From CAZLWA01 sp964563165 (GTDB lineage: Bacteria > CLD3 > SB21), in contig CAZLWA010000030.1 of assembly GCA_964563165.1 (NCBI GenBank), positions 3,448 to 67,447 of the forward strand: a DNA stretch of 64,000 nucleotides. The letters run 5' to 3'. Shown piece after piece: positions 44,488-53,156 of the stretch (positions are counted from its first letter, which is position 1; each line of letters begins with the position of its first letter). The notes below the pieces were generated by a model that saw only the letters and a program-made list of their open reading frames with translations, was not told the origin of the DNA and searched no databases. Made by a program: the position numbers and the translations under genes.

Positions 44488-44516
44488 TTGTCGTTTCTAA
44501 CATACTTTCTTACATT
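44488..44516 (+). promoter_or_regulatory. Promoter of the DHA1-type MFS gene
   Basis: TTGTCG (44488-44493), 17-base spacer, TACATT (44511-44516). The transcript would carry a hairpin leader at 44538-44602. Confidence 0.55.
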
Positions 44517-44537
44517 TCGCGCCGTTGTTAAGAAAAA

Positions 44538-44602
44538 AATATTCCCCCTAAGCCCTTCCTTCGCAAGGCTCAGGACAGGCTCTTGAAAAGTAGGGGAATA
44601 TT
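44538..44602 (+). repeat. Leader hairpin before the DHA1-type MFS gene
   Basis: AATATTCCCC-CTA (44538-44550) pairs with TAGGGGAATATT (44591-44602), one bulged C; the interior contains CCTTCGCAAGG and CAGGACAGGCT. It lies between promoter and start codon. Confidence 0.75.
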
Positions 44603-44627
44603 AAAGTAATTTTACCGGAAGATTTCC

Positions 44628-45869
44628 ATGAAACGCTCTCCATTACTTGTTGTATTTATCACGATTTTTATCGACCTCGTAAGTTTCGGTATTGTCATTC
44701 CTTTACTTCCGTTCTACGCGCAAACATTCGGGGCCAAAGGAATTACGATCGGGCTGCTGCTGAGCGTATTTTCATTGATGACCTTCGTAGCTGCGCCGAT
44801 CTGGGGCCGATTTTCGGACCGGTACGGCCGCCGGCCGATCCTTTTAGGAACGATCACGTGCGGGTGTATCGGATATATTATTTTTTCATTTTCAAACTCT
44901 CTGGCGCTGTTATTTTTGGCACGGACCCTTTCCGGGATCGCGGGCGGAAATATCTCCGTGGCACAGGCGTACGTGAGCGACGTGACGACTGTGGAGAATC
45001 GCGCCAAAGGCATGGGCATGGTCGGCGCGGCGTTCGGGCTCGGATTCATTTTCGGGCCGCTGATCGGCGGCGTGTTTTCAGCGGAATCATTCGGCGATAT
45101 GAAATACGCGCTGCCCGGATACATCGCTTCCGGATTATGCGCGGTTAATTTGATCTCGGCCTATTTTTTTCTTCCGGAATCACTCAAACCTGAATTGCGC
45201 AACGATACGCACCAATTCAAATTACTTGATATTCCCGCGCTTGCCCGCGCGCTGCATACGCCGAATCTAAGCCTGGTCATCGTTTTGTTTTTTCTTGTCG
45301 TCGTCGCATTCTCGAGCATTTATACTTCGTTCCCGCTGTTCGTGATGGAGAGCCCGTTTAATATGAACAGTTCGGGCATGAGCTATTTTTTTGTGGAGAT
45401 CGGAATTTTCAGCGTGATCATTCAAGGCGGGCTCATCGGGAAATTGACCGGCTTATTCGGCGAGAGGAAATTAGTATTGATCGGAGCTATCTTGCTTACA
45501 CTCGGCTTTATCGGATTTCCGATTTCCGCCGTGGTGCCGGCATGGAATGTATGGTCCCTTGCAACGGCGACCGCATGTATTTCTATCGGGAGCAGCTGTC
45601 TTACGCCCGCGGCTATGAGCCTGACGTCGCAGCTTGCCGATCCGGCGGAACAAGGCTCGATACTCGGTGTGGCTCAAAGTTTTGCCAGTCTTGCCCGCAT
45701 GGCCGGCCCCACGATCGGCGGGTTCGCCTACGATATGACGGGGCACAAGTCGCCTTATTATTTCGCAACGGGCGTGATGTTGATTGCCGTGGCATTGAGC
45801 ATGATCCTATTCAAACGCGGAGCGCCTGCGCGCATGACGAATAATGAAGCGGGAGTTGTGGGGGAATAA
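44628..45869 (+). CDS. MFS transporter, DHA1 (TetA/multidrug-like)
   Basis: The 413-residue protein has 12 predicted helices. Motif A in the 2-3 loop, GRFSDRYGRRPIL, and motif C in helix 5, GAAFGLGFIFGPLIGG, mark a drug:H+ antiporter-1 exporter. The opening FIDLVSFGIVIPLLPFYA is TetA-like. Substrate not determinable. It is probably monocistronic. Confidence 0.88.
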   Translation: MKRSPLLVVFITIFIDLVSFGIVIPLLPFYAQTFGAKGITIGLLLSVFSLMTFVAAPIWGRFSDRYGRRPILLGTITCGCIGYIIFSFSNSLALLFLARTLSGIAGGNISVAQAYVSDVTTVENRAKGMGMVGAAFGLGFIFGPLIGGVFSAESFGDMKYALPGYIASGLCAVNLISAYFFLPESLKPELRNDTHQFKLLDIPALARALHTPNLSLVIVLFFLVVVAFSSIYTSFPLFVMESPFNMNSSGMSYFFVEIGIFSVIIQGGLIGKLTGLFGERKLVLIGAILLTLGFIGFPISAVVPAWNVWSLATATACISIGSSCLTPAAMSLTSQLADPAEQGSILGVAQSFASLARMAGPTIGGFAYDMTGHKSPYYFATGVMLIAVALSMILFKRGAPARMTNNEAGVVGE

Positions 45870-45996
45870 TTCGCGGGGATCAGAATTCCCGATTTCGAAT
45901 GAACCGTGAAAGTTTATTGAACGTCCAAGTTCACGGTGCGCGAACCGCAGGATAAGCAGATAAAATTTTTTCAAATACAGACTTAAGGGAGGCGTC

Positions 45997-46419
45997 ATGG
46001 CGAATCATGCAAGCGGAACATTTGAAGTGAAGCTGAATCCTCAAGCGGATGACAAAGCCGGAGACACGGCCGTAAGGAGAATGTTGATCGACAAGAAGTT
46101 TCACGGCGATCTCGAAGCGGTCAGCAAAGGCCAGATGCTGGCAGTGAGTTCCGACGTCAAAGGCTCTGCCGGTTACGTCGCGATGGAGAGGGTGACCGGA
46201 ACTCTGCAAGGCCACAAGGGCAGTTTCGCGCTGCAGCACAGCGGTACGATGACGCGCGGGACACCGCAACTTGTTGTGACGGTCGTGCCGGATTCAGGCA
46301 CGGATGAACTCACCGGGCTCGCCGGCAAAATGATGATCAACATTGTCGATAAGAAACATTTCTACGAATTCGACTATACGCTCAGCCGAACCCCTCTGAA
46401 ATCCGCTTCGCCCGAGTGA
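45997..46419 (+). CDS. DUF3224-domain protein
   Basis: The 140-residue protein matches DUF3224: SGTFEVKLNPQ, KFHGDLEAVSKGQML, GSAGYVAMERVTGTL, GSFALQHSGTM, and VPDSGTDELTGLAGKM with a final beta strand. These are lipocalin-like (allene-oxide-cyclase-like) barrels of unknown function. GGGAGG precedes the ATG by 5 bases. Confidence 0.9.
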   Translation: MANHASGTFEVKLNPQADDKAGDTAVRRMLIDKKFHGDLEAVSKGQMLAVSSDVKGSAGYVAMERVTGTLQGHKGSFALQHSGTMTRGTPQLVVTVVPDSGTDELTGLAGKMMINIVDKKHFYEFDYTLSRTPLKSASPE

Positions 46420-46443
46420 ATCCCCACGCTTCGCGCGCTCCAT

Positions 46444-46615
46444 TAATCCCCCCGGCTTCGCCACCCCCCTTTGGTAAAGGGGGGACTTTGGAATTCAGAT
46501 TTGTTTACGCTTTATCAAAAGGGTTCGAGGATTTGTTTTTCTCTGACGAGCCTTTCGCTTTTGTTTTTCCTAGACAAGGTTTTCTTCCCCCTTGAAAAGG
46601 GGGTTAGGGGGATTA
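46444..46615. repeat. CCCCC-arm palindromic element
   Basis: Outer arms TAATCCCCC (46444-46452) and GGGGGATTA (46607-46615). Two inner hairpins: CCCCCCTTT-GGT-AAAGGGGGG (46464-46484) and CCCCCTT-GAA-AAGGGGG (46587-46603). It fills the gap between DUF3224 and the PNPOx-family pseudogene. Confidence 0.8.
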
Positions 46616-46639
46616 TTTGCCGCGATGAATGGCCGATTT

Positions 46640-47057
46640 CTAAAATGTCAATTCACTGATCGTTTGCGGCTCATTGAAGTCGCTGTAGCAAACCCATTTG
46701 GGCTGGATCTTAAAGTACACGATATTCGGCCACTTTTCTCTTTCTCTTCCGCGGACAAAAACACTTAAGTGAATTTCCTTTAATTCTTCCGAATCTGTTT
46801 CGAACGCTTCACCTTCGTACTGCACAGTGGTTTCATCGTTCCAGCCGATTACGACGGAAACGTGCCTGTTCTGCAAAATATTTTGATATTTTCTCGAGTC
46901 TTTCACCCGTGTCAAAAATGATCTCTAAATTTTCCGAGACCGCAATGCCTACCAATGCCGATTCGGGTCTATTTTCCTTTGTAATAGTTGAAACAACGGC
47001 TAACGTGTGGCTTTGTATGAACCGGTAAATAAAATCTTTAGTCATTTTATCTGCCAT
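46640..47057 (-). pseudogene. Pyridoxamine-5'-phosphate-oxidase-family protein, frameshifted
   Basis: An N-terminal frame (MTKDFIYRFIQSHTLAVVST … LEIIFDT) and a C-terminal frame (VKDSRKYQNILQNRHVSVVIGW … PKWVCYSDF) together make one normal PNPOx-like split-barrel protein of about 140 residues. The switch is at the CCC at 46906-46908 (GGG on the coding strand): dropping one G joins the frames. It could be a true mutation or an assembly error. The start ATG 47057 is 4 bases after the upstream gene's stop. Confidence 0.8.
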
Positions 47058-47061
47058 CACA

Positions 47062-47454
47062 TTATTCACTATTTGTCTTCAGCGGGCGACCAAATAATAC
47101 CAACCCAAATAATATCGCAAATACTGCGTACATGGCTGTCACTACCCACATCGCCGTAAGCGTTGAGTTGGCAAGCGTTCCTTTGACCAGCGCCAACGCG
47201 CCTATGATGAAGTGCATGAAATTTCCCATGGCAAGCGGGCGCGCATATATTCCGCCGATCAGAACAGATTTTGCCATCCAATTCATCATTGCAAAACCCA
47301 GGTAAAGGGCGCCCAAAACTTGTACAAACAACGGAGCAAGTCCGGTTGACTCTATGCCGATATAATTCAATATTTCATCTGGAAGAAAAGACGCCGAAAT
47401 TCCAAGCGCACCCATAGTCAGAGCGCTTGCAGACATTAATATCCGAGTATTCAT
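47062..47454 (-). CDS. Small four-helix membrane protein of unknown function
   Basis: The 130-residue protein has four hydrophobic segments (LMSASALTMGALGISASFL; PLFVQVLGALYLGFAMMNWM; GNFMHFIIGALALV; MWVVTAMYAVFAILFGLVLF). I cannot name the family. It starts at ATG 47454 (an upstream GTG-less extension exists to 47478) and is followed after 4 bases by the PNPOx-family pseudogene, forming a two-gene unit. Confidence 0.65.
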   Translation of the reverse strand: MNTRILMSASALTMGALGISASFLPDEILNYIGIESTGLAPLFVQVLGALYLGFAMMNWMAKSVLIGGIYARPLAMGNFMHFIIGALALVKGTLANSTLTAMWVVTAMYAVFAILFGLVLFGRPLKTNSE

Positions 47455-47478
47455 TTTTATTGAATGGTTATGTTGCAA

Positions 47479-47517
47479 ATAAAACCCGCGAGGTTTCTAA
47501 ATCCTCGCGGGTTTTAT
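47479..47517 (-). terminator. Terminator after the LipL32-family gene
   Basis: Perfect 15-base stem (left arm 47479-47493, right arm 47503-47517, core AAAACCCGCGAGG) with a 9-base loop and A/T on both sides, so it may work in both directions. Confidence 0.85.
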
Positions 47518-47597
47518 AGATCAATCCCCTTTTCCGTTGAATTGAAAAGAAGTACCGGGGTGTGTTTGAAGACCCCAAAACGCTTCCGCCGTTCTTG

Positions 47598-48314
47598 TTA
47601 CTTCGTTTTTAAAACCATTTCCGAAAGAGCTTTCAGATCATTGGATATGAACACGCCCGGCAGTTTAACCGGCGCGCCTACCTGGGCCACAAAAGATCCC
47701 TGGACCTCTCCGACCTTATAAGTTGTAAAACCGATCCTGTAAAGCCCGCGGATGAGAGACTTCATAGGATTATTCGGATCGCTTGTAATACGCAGCAGCG
47801 AATTATATTTCTGGCCGCCCGGATTGGCCGGCAGATCGCCGCTGTCATCATTCTCCGCAAAAGTGATCCATTTGGAAGTGCTCGTCTTTGACAAGATCTG
47901 TTCCGGTAAAACGACGATCTCGGCGCGTTCGAATTTGATCCACGTATCGAAGTAACTGGTCTTGTCCGCCTGTCCGTCCGCCCATGCGGCAGAAGTGAAG
48001 TCATCTTTGTCAGGTTTCATGGTCGTAACCGGCGAGACCATCCGGACTCCGATCTCCGGAGCGACGATAGGGATCCACACGTACAGATAGTAGAACTTCT
48101 TGCCTCCAACCGTTTCATCGGGAGCCGATCCCGGTTTAACATAGCCATAGTAGTTGATCATGGAGGTGTAAGGGATACGGACTTTTTTGCCCATGACGGT
48201 TTTTTCACCGAGGTCCGAAGTAAACTTGTCGAGTTTCTGGGCTTTGAGCGGCGATGCGGTGAAACAGTACGTCAACGCAATGCCGAGCGACAAGATCATT
48301 TTTACCTTCTTCAT
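47598..48314 (-). CDS. LipL32-family exported protein
   Basis: The 238-residue protein closely follows Leptospira LipL32, a major outer-membrane surface protein: INYYGYVKPGSAPDE (53-67), YYLYVWIPIVAPEIGVRMVS (75-94), FDTWIKFER (122-130), KYNSLLRI (169-176) and RGLYRIGFTTYKVGEVQGSF (189-208). The acidic Ca-binding loop of LipL32 is present in shorter form (AENDDSGD, 153-160). The signal peptide ends in SPLKAQ and has no acceptable lipobox, so it is probably not lipidated. AAAGGAGC precedes ATG 48314. It lies 123 bases after the M4 protease gene. Confidence 0.88.
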   Translation of the reverse strand: MKKVKMILSLGIALTYCFTASPLKAQKLDKFTSDLGEKTVMGKKVRIPYTSMINYYGYVKPGSAPDETVGGKKFYYLYVWIPIVAPEIGVRMVSPVTTMKPDKDDFTSAAWADGQADKTSYFDTWIKFERAEIVVLPEQILSKTSTSKWITFAENDDSGDLPANPGGQKYNSLLRITSDPNNPMKSLIRGLYRIGFTTYKVGEVQGSFVAQVGAPVKLPGVFISNDLKALSEMVLKTK

Positions 48315-48437
48315 ATTGCTCCTTTCAGTCATGTTATGAAAAAATGGAAAGCTACAGATATTAAGAACATCGATCGATATATGCAATCTTTTTGATGCGC
48401 ATGAAATTGTTGTTTGTAGTCAAATAACAACTGGATA

Positions 48438-49541
48438 TCATACTTTTGCTGTGCTCCACGCATTTTTAACGGCACTGGATTCTTTGCCGCCCGCGCCGAA
48501 AAGTTTTTCCGCATGCTGAATCGTCAGATTCTTGAATTCGGAAAATGTTGCATTGGCGGACAGGGTGTCATCGGTCATTGCCGCATACCAGATCCGACCG
48601 GCTTTGTCCCACGAATAACCGCCGATGTCATTTGCAGTCAGATAAAATGCGTAGTTGGTGATGCCGGAATTCGTATGCACTCCGCCCCAGTCGCCTTGAT
48701 TGGTGTCGGGCGATTGTACCCAATTGTTCATGGTCGCAGGCTGCGGATCGGTGCCAAGGTCGGGATGATCGACATAAGCCGTTCCGGGCGCTTTCAGGCT
48801 GCGCAGCGCATATTTTTTTCCGAGCAGCACGTTCTCTCCGATCAGCCAGTTGGATTGCTTGACGTCTAAGTTCATCAGCCGCTGTTTCACCATGATCCCG
48901 AAAACATCCGAGAGCGATTCGTTGAGCGCGCCGCTTTGGTTGTGGTAGGCTAAATTGGATTCGTATTGTGTCACGCCGTGCGTGAGTTCGTGCCCGATGA
49001 TGTCCGGATCGGATGTGAAGCTGTCGAATATCGTTTTATCTCCGTCGCCGTAAACCATTTCATTGCCGTCCCACATAGCATTGTCGTACTTTTTGTAATA
49101 ATGAATATAATGCCGCATCAGGAGGCCTAAGTTGTCCAATGAATTGCGCCCGAAGATCTGATAATAAAGATCCCAGGTTGCGGCTCCGGCGGCAATAACA
49201 TTTTTTGCATCTTTATCCGGTTTCTTTTTGGCTTTGCCGTTATTCCAGATCAATTGAGCTTTGGCGAAATTCGTTCCATGCTTCATGTCGAATACCTGCA
49301 TGTTCAGCTTGGCTTTCTTTGAGACTTTTGGCGCTGGGTGAAAGACCGATCTTTGCGCCAATGATAATCCGCCGAGAAATTCGCGCCTGGCGCGCATTTT
49401 TATAGACTGCATGCGGTTTAGAACCGCCCTGTCCACCGTGTTTTTATTTTTGCTTGACATCAGCTTGTCGCTGATGTAAGGCGGAACGATACACTGCACG
49501 GGATTGAAATTATCGCAATGATCACAGGTGAGATCTGACAT
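48438..49541 (-). CDS. M4-family (protealysin/thermolysin-like) metalloprotease
   Basis: The 367-residue protein has zinc ligands in HELTHG (184-189) and Glu 208 in NESLSDVFG, the substrate motif GGVHTNSGI and a thermolysin C-terminal domain. The N-terminus lacks a signal peptide and carries CDHCDNFNPVQCIVPPYIS, the short protealysin-type propeptide with its conserved C-x-V/I-P-P-Y motif. An in-frame extension to 49667 encodes part of the upstream repeat and is not real. No emfourin-type inhibitor gene is adjacent. Confidence 0.9.
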   Translation of the reverse strand: MSDLTCDHCDNFNPVQCIVPPYISDKLMSSKNKNTVDRAVLNRMQSIKMRARREFLGGLSLAQRSVFHPAPKVSKKAKLNMQVFDMKHGTNFAKAQLIWNNGKAKKKPDKDAKNVIAAGAATWDLYYQIFGRNSLDNLGLLMRHYIHYYKKYDNAMWDGNEMVYGDGDKTIFDSFTSDPDIIGHELTHGVTQYESNLAYHNQSGALNESLSDVFGIMVKQRLMNLDVKQSNWLIGENVLLGKKYALRSLKAPGTAYVDHPDLGTDPQPATMNNWVQSPDTNQGDWGGVHTNSGITNYAFYLTANDIGGYSWDKAGRIWYAAMTDDTLSANATFSEFKNLTIQHAEKLFGAGGKESSAVKNAWSTAKV

Positions 49542-49566
49542 TCTGTTTACTTTCTTTAATGCTTTT

Positions 49567-49736
49567 GTAAACGGATTTAACGGATTGAACTGATAGAAAG
49601 CGAATATCTGACTTGGCTCCTTAAACACAGAGACACAGAGACACAGAGACACTGAGATTTTTTGCAAACTGAAACTCCGTGTCCCGGTGCCTCAGTGGTT
49701 GTCTTAAGATCCGTTAAATCTGTTTAATCCGTTTAC
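49567..49736. repeat. Nested palindromic element, copy A
   Basis: Outer arms built of GTAAACGGATTTAACGGATT-like 9-base units (left from 49567; right, inverted, 49708-49736). In the loop sits a second palindrome: four 8-base CACAGAGA-type units (49626-49656) facing CTCCGTGTCCCGGTGCCTCAG (49675-49695). TTAA occurs just outside both ends of the inner palindrome. Confidence 0.9.
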
Positions 49737-49757
49737 CGCTTTCGAATTACGTCCTTT

Positions 49758-49912
49758 GTAAACGGATTTAACGGATTCAACTGATAGAAAACGAATATCT
49801 GACTTTGGCTCCTTAAACACAGAGACACTGAGATTTTTTGCAAACTGAAACTCCGTGTCCCGGTGCCTCAGTGGTTGTCTTAAAATCCGTTAAATCTGTT
49901 TAATCCGTTTAC
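49758..49912. repeat. Nested palindromic element, copy B
   Basis: Tandem copy of the element at 49567-49736, nearly identical but with two rather than four CACAGAGA-type units in the inner left arm (16 bases shorter) and one extra T. The two copies are 21 bases apart. Confidence 0.9.
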
Positions 49913-50153
49913 CGCTTTGATAGGACCGAAATGACTTCATTAATGTACGGCACGAAATTGCGTCTGTCAAGAGGCGTAAATCGCAGGTTGTAATCGCAAC
50001 TTGGTGATTACCTTCACAAGGATACCGGTTGTATTTATGACATTTACGCCAATTTGACGAAAATGGCAGCGGAAAATCTGGCCGCCGGTCCAAAAAAATA
50101 GTATATAAAATATATATAATAGTAGTAATGTGGCCTGGACGGCAGAGGCTTTT
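49913..50153. other. Intergenic region without a gene
   Basis: About 240 bases between element copies. A frame on the minus strand at 49890-50093 has no family resemblance or SD. 50098-50130 is a TATATAAAATATATATAATAG run. I see no gene here. Confidence 0.6.
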
Positions 50154-50241
50154 GTAGACTGATTTAACGGATTATAGAAGAATACCCGATTGGTCTGTTA
50201 CAGTTTTTAGTTGATCCGTTAAATCTGTTTGATCCGTTTAC
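50154..50241. repeat. Outer palindrome alone (AACGGATT family)
   Basis: GTAGACTGATTTAACGGATT at the left and GATCCGTTAAATCTGTTTGA with GTTTAC at the right, with a 38-base loop related to that of copies A and B (ATAGAAGAATACC…TTGGTCTG) but no inner palindrome. Confidence 0.85.
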
Positions 50242-50315
50242 GGCTTTTTGCAAAATGAAAAATGCAAATTGCAAAATTCAAAATCCTTTAACATCCCCCA
50301 AAATACTTAAAACTT

Positions 50316-50381
50316 ACCACGGAGACACAGAGTCACTGAGATTTTTGGAAGCTGAACTCCGTGTCTCAGTGCCTCCGTGGT
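50316..50381. repeat. Inner palindrome alone (CACnGAG family)
   Basis: ACCACGGAGACACAGAG + TCACTGAG (50316-50340) pairs with CTCCGTGTCTCAGTG + CCTCCGTGGT (50357-50381), 21 of 25 positions. Each arm is three 8-base nCACnGAG units. Confidence 0.88.
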
Positions 50382-50495
50382 GATGTATTTGAATGCGTTC
50401 AAAATGAATTTTTATTAAATTCTTGCATTTACATCTTTTTTTAATAAATTCTTAAAATTTTTTTAAGAGTTTTTATTTTTACGAAAGCATTTTTC

Positions 50496-53042
50496 ATGGC
50501 CGGTAAGAAAAAGAAAATCGAAAAGACTAAACCTGCAAAAAGCGTAAAAGTTGCAAAGGCCAAGCCCGAAGAAATTTCCAAAGGGGAACAAGTTCCCAAA
50601 ACTCCGGAAGCGCCCAAAGAACAAACGAAGCGCCCGTTCGGGAAACGCGCCCCGATGCGGAAAACCAAAACGGTCAAAGATCATATCGAGATCACCATTG
50701 CCGACGATATCGTGCGAGGAAAAAAATCGCTCGTGATCGTCGAGTCGCCTTCCAAAGCCCGGACGATCAATAAGTATCTCGGAAGTAATTTTCACGTTGA
50801 AGCCTCCGTCGGCCATATCAAGAATCTTCCTTCCAGCAAATTAGGCATCGATATCGAGCATGGGTTCGTTCCCGAATACCGCGTCATAGACGGTAAACAG
50901 GAAGTCATCCGCAAACTCAAGACCATGGCGGCCTCAACGCAGGAAGTTTTTATCGCGACCGACCCCGACCGGGAAGGCGAAGCGATCGCCTGGCATATCG
51001 CCGGCGAGATCGAACCGCATAATAAAAGGATTTCCCGCGTCCTTTTCAATGAGATCACCAAAACCGGCATATCGGAAGCGATGGCGCACCCGGTGAAGAT
51101 CGATGACAAACTGGTGAAAGCCCAGCAGGCTCGGCGCGTACTCGACCGCATCGTCGGATATAAAGTGAGCCCGTTCCTGTGGACGGTCATCCGCCGCGGC
51201 ACTTCCGCCGGCCGCGTGCAGTCGGTGGCGCTGCAATTGGTCTGCAAACGTGAAGCGGAGGTCGAAGCGTTCGTCGCGCAGGAGTATTGGACGATCAAAT
51301 CGAAATTGCAGGCGAAGGACTCCGATCCTTTTACGGCGATGCTGCATTCCGTGGACGGAAAAAAACCCGTGATCGACCGGGAACAGATCGCGAAAGGCCT
51401 TGTCGACGACATTCGCAAAAAAGAATTTATCATAAAGGACATTCGGAAAAGAGAAGTGAGGCGCAATCCGTCCGCCCCGTTCATCACGAGCTCGCTTCAG
51501 CAGGAAGCTTCGCGCAAATGCGGGTTTTCGCCGAAAATGACGATGATGCTCGCGCAGCAATTGTACGAAGGCATTGCGTTAGGCGACGAAGGACCGACGG
51601 GTTTGATCACCTACATGCGCACGGATTCCACACGCGTGGCGGAATCGGCGATCGCGATGGTGCGGGAATTTGTCTACACATCGTACGGAAAGGATTTCCT
51701 GCCGGCCGCGCCGAATGAATATAAAAGTAAAAAAGCGAACACGCAGGACGCGCACGAGGCGATCCGGCCGACGGGCATGAAATACGCGCCGAAGCAGATC
51801 GCAAAATATCTGACCCCGCAGCAGTTGAAAGTGTACGAACTGATCTGGAACCGTTTCGTCGCGTCGCAAATGATGCCGGCCGTACTCGATCAAACGGCGA
51901 TTGACATTACCGCCGACGAATATTTGTTCCGCGCCGCGGGTTCTACCATCCGGTTCCGCGGATTTTTGCAGGTGTATGAGGAAGGGCGGGACGAAGGCGA
52001 CAAGAAAGAAGACAACGAAGATGAAGATTCAGATGCACTACTGCCGCCGAATCTGAAGATCAATGACCTGCTTCAGTTGCTTGATATTCTGCCGGAACAG
52101 CATTTCACCAAGCCGCCGGCGCGCTATACGGAAAGTTCGCTGATCAAAGAACTGGATACGCTCGGCATCGGGCGGCCGAGCACGTATGCGATGATCGTGG
52201 GCACGATCGTGGACCGCGAATACGCGGAACTCAAAGAGCGGAAATTGTTTGCGACGGAGCTCGGGAAATCGGTGAATCACATTCTGAGCAAATATTTCGC
52301 GGAATTGTTCAACGTATCGTTCACCGCGGAGATGGAAGAAGAACTGGATAAGATCGAATCGGGCGAGCTGGCATATAAGAAAGTCATGGACGACTTTTAT
52401 AAACCGTTCGCGAAGAATATGAAAGAGGTGGAATCTAAAAAAGCGGAAGTCAAAGAGTCCATGCAGGAAAAGACGGACGAAGTGTGCGACTTGTGCGGAA
52501 AACCGATGATCATCAAATGGGGGCGTTACGGGAAATTCATGGCGTGCTCGGGGTATCCCGAATGCAAGAACATTAAGAAAATAACCAAAGACGGCGAAGC
52601 CGCGCCGGAACCGGAAATGACGGACGAAAAGTGCCCGAAGTGCACGAAACCTATGGTGATCAAGATCGGCAAGTACGGAAAATTCCTGGCGTGCTCGGAC
52701 TATCCTACATGCAAAACCACCAAGCCGATCCTGGATATCATGCCGGACATCGTATGCCCGAAAGACGGCGGGCAGATCGCGCGGAGAAAATCGCGCTACG
52801 GAAAGTTTTTCTACGGCTGTGCGAATTATCCCAATTGCGATTTTATTTTGTGGAACGAACCGGTGAATAAGCCGTGCCCGAATTGCGGCGCGGTGTTCAT
52901 GGTGAAAAAATCCCTGAAACGCAAAGGCGATTTTTATTTATGCATGACGTGCAACGAAGAAGTTCCCATGCCGGTCGATGCGTCGGCGGTGAAGCTCGAC
53001 CCGAAGGAAAGCGCGGACGTGAAGTTTACTGACAATGAATAA
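50496..53042 (+). CDS. topA: DNA topoisomerase I
   Basis: The 848-residue type IA topoisomerase relaxes negative supercoils. A Lys-rich extension of about 65 residues precedes the TOPRIM domain (LVIVESPSKARTINKYLG, ATDPDREGEAIAWHI). The active-site Tyr is in GLITYMRTDSTRV (about residue 373). The C-terminal region has three topoisomerase zinc-finger repeats (CDLCGKPM…CSGYPEC; CPKCTKPM…CSDYPTC; CPKDGGQI…CANYPNC) and a final CPNCGAVF…CMTC. The last codons AAT GAA TAA are also the first unit of the AATGAAT/AATGAGT array, as at 44259. Confidence 0.96.
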   Translation: MAGKKKKIEKTKPAKSVKVAKAKPEEISKGEQVPKTPEAPKEQTKRPFGKRAPMRKTKTVKDHIEITIADDIVRGKKSLVIVESPSKARTINKYLGSNFHVEASVGHIKNLPSSKLGIDIEHGFVPEYRVIDGKQEVIRKLKTMAASTQEVFIATDPDREGEAIAWHIAGEIEPHNKRISRVLFNEITKTGISEAMAHPVKIDDKLVKAQQARRVLDRIVGYKVSPFLWTVIRRGTSAGRVQSVALQLVCKREAEVEAFVAQEYWTIKSKLQAKDSDPFTAMLHSVDGKKPVIDREQIAKGLVDDIRKKEFIIKDIRKREVRRNPSAPFITSSLQQEASRKCGFSPKMTMMLAQQLYEGIALGDEGPTGLITYMRTDSTRVAESAIAMVREFVYTSYGKDFLPAAPNEYKSKKANTQDAHEAIRPTGMKYAPKQIAKYLTPQQLKVYELIWNRFVASQMMPAVLDQTAIDITADEYLFRAAGSTIRFRGFLQVYEEGRDEGDKKEDNEDEDSDALLPPNLKINDLLQLLDILPEQHFTKPPARYTESSLIKELDTLGIGRPSTYAMIVGTIVDREYAELKERKLFATELGKSVNHILSKYFAELFNVSFTAEMEEELDKIESGELAYKKVMDDFYKPFAKNMKEVESKKAEVKESMQEKTDEVCDLCGKPMIIKWGRYGKFMACSGYPECKNIKKITKDGEAAPEPEMTDEKCPKCTKPMVIKIGKYGKFLACSDYPTCKTTKPILDIMPDIVCPKDGGQIARRKSRYGKFFYGCANYPNCDFILWNEPVNKPCPNCGAVFMVKKSLKRKGDFYLCMTCNEEVPMPVDASAVKLDPKESADVKFTDNE

Positions 53043-53144
53043 TGAATAATGAGTAATGAATAATGAGTAATGAATAATGAATAATGAGTAATGAGTAATG
53101 AATAATGAATAATGAGTAATGAGTAATGAGTAATGAGTAATGAG
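53034..53144. repeat. Left arm of the four-helix-bundle element
   Basis: About 16 heptamers of AATGAAT and AATGAGT in mixed order, starting in the last codons of topA. The end of the array, GAGGGGGG, serves as the ribosome site of the enclosed gene. Confidence 0.95.
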
Positions 53145-53156
53145 GGGGGACGGGTA

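Noticed and set aside
49541..49667. N-terminal extension of the M4 protease frame
   Set aside because: It translates the CACnGAG and AACGGATT repeats, has no signal peptide, and the ATG at 49541 matches the protealysin-type start.
49890..50093. 67-codon minus-strand frame
   Set aside because: Starts inside a repeat element and lacks a ribosome site.
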